Shown here one piece after another: positions 36,446 through 44,673 of a stretch of DNA of 64,000 bases. The stretch comes from Clostridia bacterium. GTDB lineage: Bacteria; Bacillota; Clostridia; Christensenellales; Borkfalkiaceae. The stretch is taken from the NCBI GenBank assembly GCA_017558105.1, contig JAFYWI010000012.1, positions 59,155-123,154 on the forward strand, written 5' to 3'. Within the stretch, counting starts at the first letter, position 1, and each line of letters begins with the position of its first letter. The notes beneath the pieces are model-generated. The model searched no databases and had not been told where the DNA came from. It saw only the letters and a program-made list of their open reading frames with translations. A program made the position numbers and the translations under genes.

Positions 36446-37933
36446 ATGGCTAAAATTGGTTTTGATAATAAAAAATATTTAGAAATGCAGTCTGCAAAAA
36501 TTCTAGAAAGAATTTCTATGTTTGGCGACAAACTTTATTTAGAGTTCGGTGGCAAACTTTTCGACGATTACCACGCATCTAGGGTGCTACCAGGCTTTGA
36601 GCCAGATAGTAAAATTAAAATGCTTTCTCAGTTAAAAGACCAAGCAGAAATTTTAATTGCAATAAATGCAGAAGACATAGAAAACGGCAAATTTAGAAGC
36701 GACCTTAACATCACTTACGATTTAGAAACTATTAGGCTTATAGATATTTTTAGGCGTATGGATTTTTACGTTGGAAGTGTTGTTTTAACAAAGTTTTCGC
36801 CACAACCAAGAACGGAAGCGTTTATTAAAAGGCTTACTGCTCAAGGCATTAAAGTTTATAAACACTATGCAATTGCAGGCTACCCTTCAGAAGTAGAAAA
36901 AATTGTTAGCGACGAAGGTTTAGGCAAAAACGAATACGTTATAACCACAAGGCCTTTAGTTGTTGTTACAGCACCGGGCCCAGGTAGTGGCAAAATGGCA
37001 ACTTGCCTTTCACAAATTTACCACGACTATAAGCACGGCATTAAAGCAGGCTATGCTAAATACGAAACTTTCCCTGTATGGAATTTGCCTTTAACTCACC
37101 CAGTTAACGTAGCGTACGAAGCGGCAACGGCAGACTTAAACGATATGAATATGATAGACCCTTTCCATTTAGAAGCATATGGAAAAATGTCTGTTAACTA
37201 CAATAGAGACGTAGAAATATTCCCTGTGCTTTCTGCTATGATGACCAAAATTATGCAAGAAAACATATATAAATCGCCAACGGATATGGGCGTTAATATG
37301 GCGGGGAACTGCATTATAGACGACGAAGTTTGTAGGCAAGCATCTAAACAAGAAATTATAAGAAGATATTATACTGCCATAAACGAAGCAAGAAAAGGTA
37401 ATTGCAGTAAAGAAGTTGTTTCTAAAATAGAAATTTTAATGCAAAAAATGCAAATTACCATTAACGATAGGGCTGTGGTTAAAGTTGCGTTAGAAAAGGC
37501 AGAAAGAACGGGTGTTAATTGTTGCGCAATGCAACTTGCAGACGGCACTATTATAACTGGCAAAACGGGTAAACTAATAGGTTGTAGCGCTGCAGTATTA
37601 CTTAACGCACTTAAAACACTTGGGAATATAGACGACTCTATTGATTTAATTTCTTCTACCGTTATAGAACCAATACAAAAATTAAAGGTTGAACATATGG
37701 GTAGCGTAAATCCAAGGCTACATACCGACGAAATTTTGGTTTCTTTAGCCGTTTGCGCAGTAACTAACCCTATTGCTAAAATTGCAATTAACCAATTAAG
37801 CAAATTAAAGGGCGCGCAACTTCACTCTTCGGTAATTCTTTCACACGTAGATAGAAAAACCTTTAAGCAACTTGGTGTAGACGTTACTACCGAACCAACC
37901 AGACAAAGCGATTGTTTAACGACGGTAAAATAA
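36446..37933 (+). CDS. DUF1846 protein
   Basis: A 495-residue cytoplasmic protein belonging to DUF1846, a conserved Firmicutes family of unknown function. Conserved blocks seen: MAKIGFDNKKYLEMQS at the start, LEFGGKLFDDYHASRVLPGF near 33-52, APGPGSGKMATCLSQ near 176-190 (P-loop-like), FPVWNLPLTHPVN near 212-224 and NMAGNCIIDDEVC near 284-296. Length matches the family. The ATG is 16 bases after the pqqD-type gene without a clear SD, so it may be the third gene of that operon. Confidence 0.92.
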   Translation: MAKIGFDNKKYLEMQSAKILERISMFGDKLYLEFGGKLFDDYHASRVLPGFEPDSKIKMLSQLKDQAEILIAINAEDIENGKFRSDLNITYDLETIRLIDIFRRMDFYVGSVVLTKFSPQPRTEAFIKRLTAQGIKVYKHYAIAGYPSEVEKIVSDEGLGKNEYVITTRPLVVVTAPGPGSGKMATCLSQIYHDYKHGIKAGYAKYETFPVWNLPLTHPVNVAYEAATADLNDMNMIDPFHLEAYGKMSVNYNRDVEIFPVLSAMMTKIMQENIYKSPTDMGVNMAGNCIIDDEVCRQASKQEIIRRYYTAINEARKGNCSKEVVSKIEILMQKMQITINDRAVVKVALEKAERTGVNCCAMQLADGTIITGKTGKLIGCSAAVLLNALKTLGNIDDSIDLISSTVIEPIQKLKVEHMGSVNPRLHTDEILVSLAVCAVTNPIAKIAINQLSKLKGAQLHSSVILSHVDRKTFKQLGVDVTTEPTRQSDCLTTVK

Positions 37934-37957
37934 TTAAAAATAATTATAAGTAAAAAT

Positions 37958-37990
37958 TAAAGCACGGCTAATTTTAGCCGTGCTTTTTGG
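37958..37990. terminator. Terminator after DUF1846, facing thiT
   Basis: AAAGCACGGCTAA (37959-37971) pairs with TTAGCCGTGCTTT (37974-37986), followed by T residues. It probably serves both convergent transcripts. Confidence 0.83.
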
Positions 37991-38015
37991 TTTATAAGCA
38001 AATTTATTATTAGTT

Positions 38016-39110
38016 TTAATTTTGTTGTTGTGGATTAATAGTTTTTAGTTGATTCGTAAAAGATTTTGAAGAAAACATTACGAAAGCAGGAACTAATAAA
38101 ACGGCTAAGTCTACAAAACAGAATAGGTTATAAACTAAACTATATGCAAGTGGGCCGTAGCCTTCCCAAGCCCAAGAACTAAACACGTAATAGCCACTTA
38201 AAACGTGGGCAACGTACCTTAAACTAACTGCAACAAGTGCGCCTAGTGCAAATTTGATAAAGTCGTTTTTAATATTAAAGTTTTTGAACACACCTGCCAA
38301 ACCTATTGCGCCAAAGGCGATAGGGTAATCTAATAAAACTTGCATACCTTGATATAATTGTGGGCTTTGCAAGAATTGTAGTAATCCGTAAATAACCCCT
38401 GCAAATAAACCCTTTTTTGCACCAAAGCAGTAAGAAAAAACCATTAACGGCAACATACTTGCAAAGGTTACAGAGCCACCGTTAGCGCCCACCGTAAAAA
38501 ACTTAATAAAAGAAAGGGCAAACGAAAGTGAAATGCATACCCCTGCGTACGCCAAAGTTTTACTTTGGGTTGCAACACCTTTATCTTTACCCATAAATAT
38601 TGCAAGTAAAGCAATTACCAAAACTAATATGGCAGAGAAAATATACATACCACTAATAGATAATGGTTTATATTCTTCGCCAGCCGTTGGCAAGCAGATT
38701 GCTAGCACTACGCAATATGCAACCGAAAGACCTAAGCCAACGTAGTTTACAACCTTAAAGGCTTTCTTGTTAATAAAAGAAGTTGCTAGGGCAGATAGTG
38801 CGTAGCAAATTAATAGGGCAAAGAAACCTAATAGTAGAAAATAGTTTGCGTCTAATTCTGCTTTTAAGTGCATTCTTGCAACCATTAAAAATACTACTAT
38901 TGCGCTTAAAGTTACCGCATAGCCAATGGTTATACCAATGGTTAAATTCTTAAAAAACGCTAATTTAGAAGGCGCTTTTAGTTTTATCACAATAAACGCA
39001 ATAAGTAAAATTGCTATTATAGCGATAGTTAGGTAAAGGGCAAACGTTTGAATTAACGTGTAGGCGTATTTTAGCCCGTCTTTACCAAGAGAGTTAATAA
39101 GTTCTTGCAT
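38016..39110 (-). CDS. thiT: Thiamine ECF transporter S component with long N-terminal extension
   Basis: ThiT binds thiamine in the membrane and works with the shared ECF energising module. Residues about 190-350 form the six-helix ThiT domain with ALSFIKFF, GGSVTFASMLPLMVFSYCFGAKKGL, LLDYPIAFG and LRYVAHVLSGYYVF. The first 180 residues add about five extra membrane helices, making 364 residues against the usual 180-200. GGAGG SD. Upstream lies a TPP riboswitch with its terminator, which confirms the vitamin. Confidence 0.92.
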   Translation of the reverse strand: MQELINSLGKDGLKYAYTLIQTFALYLTIAIIAILLIAFIVIKLKAPSKLAFFKNLTIGITIGYAVTLSAIVVFLMVARMHLKAELDANYFLLLGFFALLICYALSALATSFINKKAFKVVNYVGLGLSVAYCVVLAICLPTAGEEYKPLSISGMYIFSAILVLVIALLAIFMGKDKGVATQSKTLAYAGVCISLSFALSFIKFFTVGANGGSVTFASMLPLMVFSYCFGAKKGLFAGVIYGLLQFLQSPQLYQGMQVLLDYPIAFGAIGLAGVFKNFNIKNDFIKFALGALVAVSLRYVAHVLSGYYVFSSWAWEGYGPLAYSLVYNLFCFVDLAVLLVPAFVMFSSKSFTNQLKTINPQQQN

Positions 39111-39140
39111 AAATACCTCCTTAATTCGCTATAAAGCAAT

Positions 39141-39166
39141 AAAAAAAGCACCTAATATTAGGTGCG
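39141..39166 (-). terminator. Attenuator terminator of thiT
   Basis: On the minus strand, GCACCTAAT pairs with ATTAGGTGC (39165-39148), followed by seven T. It lies between the TPP aptamer and thiT, so TPP binding should favour termination. Confidence 0.85.
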
Positions 39167-39177
39167 ATATAGCATTG

Positions 39178-39255
39178 TTATTTTGCATTTCCTTCAAGCA
39201 TTACCTTGCGGATTCAAATGGTATAATCTCAGCCTTTCAGCACCCATAGCGAATA
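39178..39255 (-). promoter_or_regulatory. TPP riboswitch upstream of thiT
   Basis: Read on the minus strand, the segment contains the THI-box core: GGGTGC, GGCTGAGA, ACCATTTGAA, CCGC, GGTAATGC and GAAGGAAATGC. These are the pyrimidine- and diphosphate-binding arms of the thiamine pyrophosphate aptamer. The ATTCGCTAT tract at its 5' end is repeated as ATAGCGAAT at 39124-39132, beyond the terminator, and could form an alternative closing pair. Confidence 0.92.
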
Positions 39256-39272
39256 TTTAATTTTATACTTAA

Positions 39273-39301
39273 ATAATATCATATTAAAACTCTTGCGTCA
39301 A
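39273..39301 (-). promoter_or_regulatory. Promoter of the thiT leader
   Basis: On the minus strand: TTGACG (39301-39296), 17 bp, TATTAT (39278-39273), just upstream of the TPP aptamer. Confidence 0.68.
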
Positions 39302-39357
39302 GCAAAAAAGTGTGTTAGAATAAAAAAACAAAAATTTTAAGATACAAAAGGTGATTT

Positions 39358-39933
39358 ATGTATAAGTTTTTTTCATATTTAAATAGAATGAAATATATTA
39401 AACGTTGGTCTTTAATGCGCTCTATTAGGGAAGAAAACATTATGGAACATAGCCAAAACGTTGCAGTTATTGCCCACGCGCTTGCACTAATTACCAATAA
39501 AAAGTTCGGTGGCAACGTAGACGTTTCTAAAACCGTGCTACTTGCCCAATACCACGAAGTTGGCGAAGTTATTACCGGCGATTTACCTACGCCTATTAAA
39601 TATTTTAACCCAGAAATTAAATCTGCTTATAAAGATTTAGAAAAAAACGCATCTTTAAGAATATTAAACATGTTGCCCGAAGAACTAAAAGAAGAATATA
39701 CCGAATATATTTTGCCTAACGAAAACACCGAAGAATATAAATTAGTTAAGTTTGCAGACAGGCTTTCTGCATACTTAAAGTGCGTAGAAGAACTTAACGC
39801 AGGCAACGCAGAATTCAAAAAAGCCAAGGCAAGCATAGAAAAAGAGTTAAAAAACTGCCAAAATTCTGCCGTTCAGTATTATATGAAAGAGTTTGTACCA
39901 GCATTTAACCTTAGTTTAGACGAACTTGACTGA
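39358..39933 (+). CDS. yfbR: YfbR-like HD-domain 5'-deoxynucleotidase
   Basis: YfbR removes phosphate from deoxynucleoside 5'-monophosphates. The 191 residues match the family: MEHSQNVA near 29-36 with the first His ligand, YHEVGEVITGDLPTPIKY near 65-82, and KFADRLSAYLKC with the last Asp. The HD pair itself reads His-Glu (66-67), not His-Asp; Glu could still bind metal, but this is unusual. AAAGGTGAT SD. Its short leader is divergent from the thiT riboswitch. Confidence 0.9.
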   Translation: MYKFFSYLNRMKYIKRWSLMRSIREENIMEHSQNVAVIAHALALITNKKFGGNVDVSKTVLLAQYHEVGEVITGDLPTPIKYFNPEIKSAYKDLEKNASLRILNMLPEELKEEYTEYILPNENTEEYKLVKFADRLSAYLKCVEELNAGNAEFKKAKASIEKELKNCQNSAVQYYMKEFVPAFNLSLDELD

Positions 39934-39986
39934 GTGCTTTTGTGCACTTTGTACAAAATAGAAAAAAATATTTAAGTAAAATGTTG

Positions 39987-40015
39987 TTGGCTTTTTAGTA
40001 AAGAAATAGTAAAAT
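39987..40015 (+). promoter_or_regulatory. Promoter of the MsmX-like ATPase gene
   Basis: TTGGCT (39987-39992), 17 bp, TAAAAT (40010-40015). A short inverted repeat, GTTCA/TGAAC, lies just downstream at about 40032-40045 and might be an operator. Confidence 0.6.
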
Positions 40016-40060
40016 ATATATTGTAATAATAAAGTTCAGTTTTGAACACGGAGGAAATTT

Positions 40061-41506
40061 ATGTCAAGTTTGAATTTAAGTCACATTTATAAAACTTATC
40101 CATCTGGCGTTACAGCCGTTACGGACTTCAATTTAGATATTGAAGACAAAGAGTTTATAGTATTCGTAGGTCCATCTGGTTGTGGTAAATCTACAACACT
40201 TCGTATGATTGCAGGTTTAGAAGAAATTACTGCTGGTGAATTATACATAGATGGCAAGTTGGTTAACGACGTTGCACCTAAAGATAGAGATATTGCAATG
40301 GTTTTCCAAAACTATGCTCTATATCCACACATGACCGTTTACGATAATATGGCTTTCGGTCTTAAACTTCGTAGAATGGACAAGGCTCAAATAGACGTAA
40401 GAGTTAAAGAAGCAGCAAGAATTTTAGGTATTGAACAATATCTATCAAGAAAACCAAAGGCATTATCTGGTGGTCAACGTCAACGTGTTGCGCTAGGCCG
40501 TGCAATCGTTCGTGAACCAAAAGTTTTCTTACTAGACGAACCACTTTCTAACTTAGATGCTAAACTTCGTTCTGCAATGAGAACGGAAATTACAAAATTA
40601 CACCACAGGCTTGCTACAACTTTCATTTACGTTACTCACGACCAAGTTGAAGCAATGACAATGGGTACGAGAATCGTTGTTATGAAAGACGGTTATATGC
40701 AACAAGTAGATTCTCCAATGAACTTATACGACCACCCAATTAACCTATTCGTTGCAGGCTTTATCGGTACACCACAAATGAACTTCTTTAATGGTAAATT
40801 AGTTGGTACTAAAGATGAAGTTTACGTAGAATTTGGTTTAGATAAAATTTTACTTCCAAAAGAAAAGGTTGCATTAATTTGTAATTTAGAAAAATATCTA
40901 AACACAGGTAGAGAAATTAAGTTCGGCGTAAGACCAGAAGACTTCCACGATGAAGAAGCTTTCTTAAAAGTTAAGTCTAACCCAAGAATTAAAGTTAAAG
41001 TAGACGTTGTTGAAGCATTAGGTGCAGAAACGTTATTATACTGCAAAACAAGTTCTGAATATACTAAAGAAGTTGGCGAAAACAGCAGTATCGACGAAGA
41101 TGTTTCTAACTTAATTGCTAAAGTAGATTCTCATACAACTTCTAAAATTGGTGAGTTTATTGATATGGGTATTAACATTATGCACACCCACATGTTTGAT
41201 GCAAGCACGGAAGTTACTCTTTTAGCAAGAGATGAAGCAGAAAAAGCTTTCATTGAAGAACTTCAAGCAAAGCGCGAAGTAGAAGAAGCAGAAAAAGCAG
41301 CGAAATTAGAAGCTCAAAAGTTAGCCGAAGAAGCAAAACTTGCAGAAGCAGCTGAAAAACTAAGAATTAAAAGAGAAAAGAAAGAAGCTAAACTTGCTGC
41401 TAAACTTGCTAAAAAAGAAGCAAAAGCAGAAGCCCCTGCACAAGAACCAGCAGAAGCACCTATAGAAGAAAAAGTAGAAGCACCTGCTGAAGAAGAACAA
41501 AAATAA
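40061..41506 (+). CDS. MsmX/UgpC-type multitask sugar ABC ATPase with Glu/Ala/Lys-rich tail
   Basis: A 481-residue ATPase of the CUT1 sugar-importer class that can energise several transporters. Walker A GPSGCGKST is at 37-45, the Q-loop QNYALYPHMTVYDN near 86-99, the signature LSGGQRQRVALGRA near 134-147, Walker B VFLLDEPLSNLD near 154-165, and a C-terminal regulatory OB-type domain (GVRPEDF). After about residue 390 come some 90 residues rich in Glu, Ala and Lys, predicted coiled coil then disordered, which ordinary MsmX (about 365 residues) lacks. Codon use is biased, as in highly expressed genes. Confidence 0.92.
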   Translation: MSSLNLSHIYKTYPSGVTAVTDFNLDIEDKEFIVFVGPSGCGKSTTLRMIAGLEEITAGELYIDGKLVNDVAPKDRDIAMVFQNYALYPHMTVYDNMAFGLKLRRMDKAQIDVRVKEAARILGIEQYLSRKPKALSGGQRQRVALGRAIVREPKVFLLDEPLSNLDAKLRSAMRTEITKLHHRLATTFIYVTHDQVEAMTMGTRIVVMKDGYMQQVDSPMNLYDHPINLFVAGFIGTPQMNFFNGKLVGTKDEVYVEFGLDKILLPKEKVALICNLEKYLNTGREIKFGVRPEDFHDEEAFLKVKSNPRIKVKVDVVEALGAETLLYCKTSSEYTKEVGENSSIDEDVSNLIAKVDSHTTSKIGEFIDMGINIMHTHMFDASTEVTLLARDEAEKAFIEELQAKREVEEAEKAAKLEAQKLAEEAKLAEAAEKLRIKREKKEAKLAAKLAKKEAKAEAPAQEPAEAPIEEKVEAPAEEEQK

Positions 41507-41523
41507 TTAAAAAACAAAAAAAT

Positions 41524-41553
41524 AAGCCAAGCGTATCGCTTGGCTTTTTTTGT
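41524..41553 (+). terminator. Terminator of the MsmX-like gene
   Basis: AAGCCAAGCG (41524-41533), loop TAT, CGCTTGGCTT (41537-41546), then a T run. Confidence 0.88.
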
Positions 41554-41663
41554 TAAATTAAATAATATTTCAACGGCATATTTTAGTAATTATGCACAAA
41601 CGGGCTTGAAAATTAAATTTTTTTGTAATATAATATATTAGAAAATATTGTTAGGAAAAGAGT

Positions 41664-42701
41664 ATGGATAAAGAATTATTATTTTTTGTAAACGAAGTAT
41701 TTGCAAAAACGGGCATTAAAATTGCCATTTTTTATAAAGGTTTACCAGTGGCTGGCGAAACTGTCTCAAACGAAACGGCATTAGATAAAGTTAGCGATAT
41801 TGTTTTAGATAAAGAAAACAACAGAACTTTATTTAGCGTAAAAAACAAAAACAAAGAATACGTTTGTAGAATAAACGGCGCTACAACTACTGAAAGAAAT
41901 TTTGCTTTTTTTATTAGTGAACTTGCAGAAAACTACTTTTTTAAGGAAGCAGAACTTTCTATGGAAGATTTTTATAAAGAAGTTTTGTTGGGTGAATTAA
42001 GTTATTCTCAGTTAAGAAAATATGCAAGTAAGTATTCCGTACCAGATATGGAATGTTTTGTTATGATATTGAACCTTCCTTCAAAAGATTTATTAGACGT
42101 TAAAACCATTTTAGAAGAATATACTTCTAGTAGTTTAGACTATTCGTTAAAATTAAACGAAACTCAATGTGCGTTGATTAAGTTTGTAGATGAAGAAAGT
42201 TATGAATATCAATCTTCTACCGAATACGCAGAATTTTTATTGCGTTCTATTCAAGAAGAAACGGGTGTAGACGTTAAAATTTATATTGGTGGCTCTGTAA
42301 AATCTATTTACGATTTATCTTCTTCTTACCTACAAGCAACTTCTGCCATATCTTTAAGCAACGCAATAAATGCAAAAGGCAACGTTCACTCTTTTAAGGA
42401 ATATCTTTTAATTAGAATTTTAGAAGATATGCCAAGATATCGTTTAAGTGAATATTTAGATACTTTAATGGAAATAAACGCAGGGGAGATTTTTTCTGAT
42501 GAAGAAATGATTAACACTGCTGAAGAATTTTTAGAAAACAATCTTAACGTAAGTGAAACTTCTAGAAAATTATATCTGCACAGAAACACCCTTATGTATA
42601 GGTTAGACAAAATTGAAAAACTAACGGGGCTAAATTTAAGAAAATTTTCAGATGCCGTAACCTTTAGGCTAATTACTGCATTAATAAAATTAGTTAAATA
42701 A
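41664..42701 (+). CDS. PucR/CdaR-type transcription regulator
   Basis: A 345-residue regulator. The C-terminal helix-turn-helix of the PucR/CdaR family is clear: EEFLENNLNVSETSRKLYLHRNTLMYRLDKIEKLTGLNLR. A central GGDEF-like-fold domain typical of the family is present in residues about 115-260. The N-terminal 100 residues are unassigned and may sense a ligand. Its place directly after a multitask sugar ATPase and before a protease suggests, but does not prove, control of sugar uptake. Confidence 0.85.
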   Translation: MDKELLFFVNEVFAKTGIKIAIFYKGLPVAGETVSNETALDKVSDIVLDKENNRTLFSVKNKNKEYVCRINGATTTERNFAFFISELAENYFFKEAELSMEDFYKEVLLGELSYSQLRKYASKYSVPDMECFVMILNLPSKDLLDVKTILEEYTSSSLDYSLKLNETQCALIKFVDEESYEYQSSTEYAEFLLRSIQEETGVDVKIYIGGSVKSIYDLSSSYLQATSAISLSNAINAKGNVHSFKEYLLIRILEDMPRYRLSEYLDTLMEINAGEIFSDEEMINTAEEFLENNLNVSETSRKLYLHRNTLMYRLDKIEKLTGLNLRKFSDAVTFRLITALIKLVK

Positions 42702-42715
42702 TATTTGGTGTAAAA

Positions 42716-44026
42716 ATGGAAAAGAAAGGGCTATCTTCTTCAACTAAAAAAATTTTAATAATAGCCACGGCAATTATAAGCGCAATAGTGGTGTTTTTTG
42801 GTGGGTATTATACCCACTATTTCTCTATGAGCGAAAACGCAAGAAACATTGCTTGGGTTGTAGACTATATAGATAAATATTATACTAAAATTTACGATGA
42901 AGCAACTGGCGAATACGTTAACTTTACTGCAGAAGATTATGCAGACGCTATCGTTAACGGGCTTTTAGACGATTATTCTGCTTTTTATACTGCTACCGAA
43001 TACACAGAAGTTGTTAATACAAGCAAAGGGAATAACTTTGGTGTTGGCATAGCACTATCTGGCAAAACGGAAGATACAATTGTTGCTACCGTTTATGGAA
43101 ACTCACCTGCGAAAAAGGCAGGAGTTTTTGTTGGCGACAATATAGTTGCCGGCAAAGGAACGGGCGCAAAGCAAACTTTTGACAACAGAGTACAACTTTT
43201 AAGTTTTATTTCTAATCAACCTAAAGACCAAAACTTTACCTTATATATTAAAAGAGATACCGTCGCTGGTGAAATTCCTATTACCCTTAAAAAGAGTGTG
43301 TACGTGGCTTCTTACGTAGAATATTACGATAGCGAAAAAACCTTAACTTTCCGTGCAGAAGGCAAAAATAACCCTACAAGGTACATTGAAGATGGTGGCA
43401 TGGAACAACTTAAAAACGAAGTTGCTTATATTTCTTTTTCTTCGTTTGAAGGCGGGGTTGCTGAACAACTAAAAGACGCGTTAAAGTTTATGAGAGAAAG
43501 AAACAAAACCAAACTTATTTTAGATTTAAGAAATAATGGTGGTGGATACGTAGATATTATGTGCGAAGTTGCATCTTACTTAACTTACGAAGAAGGCAAC
43601 GAAAACCCACTAGTTATGATGTACAAAGGTAAAAACGGACAAAAGGGTTATTATACGGCTACTGGAGATAATTTTGACAGAAACATAGAAGAAATTGTGG
43701 TTATTGCTAACGAAAATTCTGCATCTGCAACCGAAGCATTAATAGGCGCAATGCTTTACTATAAAAAGGGCTTTGATATTAACAACCTTATAGTAGTAAA
43801 CAAAGAACACTCTACTTCTGCACACACTTTCGGCAAAGGTATAATGCAAGGGCATTATATAAACGGCAGTAATGGTTCTGTAATTAAATTAACTTCTGCC
43901 TACATTTACCAACCAGACCAAACCACTTGTATTCAAGGGGTGGGAATAGGCGCAAACGAAAATAATTCCTTTACGTTAGATGAACTAGCTATTTATAGGG
44001 CAGTAGAACTTTTAACCGTTAGTTAA
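42716..44026 (+). CDS. C-terminal processing peptidase (S41 family)
   Basis: A 436-residue serine protease anchored by an N-terminal helix (residues about 13-33) and acting outside the membrane. A PDZ domain spans about 95-190, marked by GNNFGVGIALSG and NSPAKKAGVFVGD. The peptidase domain carries LILDLRNNGGGYVD near 265-278, the nucleophile in ENSASATEALIGA near 335-347, and the general-base Lys in TFGKG near 372-376. It follows the PucR-type gene by 14 bases. Its stop overlaps the convergent small gene. Confidence 0.93.
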   Translation: MEKKGLSSSTKKILIIATAIISAIVVFFGGYYTHYFSMSENARNIAWVVDYIDKYYTKIYDEATGEYVNFTAEDYADAIVNGLLDDYSAFYTATEYTEVVNTSKGNNFGVGIALSGKTEDTIVATVYGNSPAKKAGVFVGDNIVAGKGTGAKQTFDNRVQLLSFISNQPKDQNFTLYIKRDTVAGEIPITLKKSVYVASYVEYYDSEKTLTFRAEGKNNPTRYIEDGGMEQLKNEVAYISFSSFEGGVAEQLKDALKFMRERNKTKLILDLRNNGGGYVDIMCEVASYLTYEEGNENPLVMMYKGKNGQKGYYTATGDNFDRNIEEIVVIANENSASATEALIGAMLYYKKGFDINNLIVVNKEHSTSAHTFGKGIMQGHYINGSNGSVIKLTSAYIYQPDQTTCIQGVGIGANENNSFTLDELAIYRAVELLTVS

Positions 44027-44304
44027 TTATAAAAATATTTGTTTAGGGCATAAACAATTTCTTTGTCTGCAATATTGGCAATAGGGCTTAAACCATAACC
44101 ACCTACGAAATTTTCGTTGGTGGTATTTTTTTCTTCTCCTTTCATAAACTCTTGTATTATTGGTGCAAACTGCTCTACGGAAAAAGATTGCAAAACCTTT
44201 TTAATATCAAAAGAGTTTTCACTTAAAATATTAATTAGCCCAGAAAGTTTTTCTATGCCAAATTCGTTTATTAAAAAAGATATTAATTGTTTTATAAATT
44301 CCAT
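44023..44304 (-). CDS. Small helical protein of unknown function
   Basis: A 93-residue protein that I do not recognise. It starts MEFIKQLISFLINEFG, is mostly predicted helix, and ends with a Gly-containing segment GGYGLSPIANIADKEIVYALNKYF. ATG 44304 is preferred to GTG 44310 because AGAGAG lies at suitable distance upstream. It is divergent from another small helical gene at 44390, and its 3' end overlaps the ctp gene by 4 bases. Confidence 0.65.
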   Translation of the reverse strand: MEFIKQLISFLINEFGIEKLSGLINILSENSFDIKKVLQSFSVEQFAPIIQEFMKGEEKNTTNENFVGGYGLSPIANIADKEIVYALNKYFYN

Positions 44305-44389
44305 AAGCACTCTCTTTTTTTAGTTTTAGTACAAATTGAGTTAAAGTTTTCATACAATAAAATAAAAGTAATATTATAGGGGTGAAGTT

Positions 44390-44671
44390 ATGCAAGATTT
44401 TAACGAATATTCTAAACAAAACGAAAACTCTAACCAAACTGAAGAACAAACTAATTTGTTTAATTTAGTAAATTCAATTGCATCTAAATACAACGGAAAA
44501 AACCAAAACGAATTACTAGTTGCAATTTATAACGAAGCAAAAAAAGGCAAAAAGGCAGGCACGTTAACTAACCAAGATATAGACAATTTCGCCAGTATGC
44601 TAAGCCCTTTTTTAGATAGCCAAAAACGTACTATGTTAAACAAACTAGTAAAGGAATTAAAAAATATTTAA
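44390..44671 (+). CDS. Small helical protein of unknown function
   Basis: A 93-residue, highly charged protein, not recognised. An N-terminal Asn/Gln/Glu-rich stretch (residues 1-25) precedes helices containing LFNLVNSIASKYNGKNQNELLVAIYNEAKKGKK and a closing LDSQKRTMLNKLVKELKNI. The SD AGGGGTGAAG is strong. It is divergent from the 93-residue gene at 44023-44304; the two share general size and helical character but no clear sequence similarity. Confidence 0.68.
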   Translation: MQDFNEYSKQNENSNQTEEQTNLFNLVNSIASKYNGKNQNELLVAIYNEAKKGKKAGTLTNQDIDNFASMLSPFLDSQKRTMLNKLVKELKNI

Positions 44672-44673
44672 CC

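Noticed and set aside
35454-37933. A complete RiPP biosynthetic cluster
   Set aside because: Only the HprK-like and PqqD genes are found; gaps are too small for a precursor and no maturation enzyme or exporter is adjacent.
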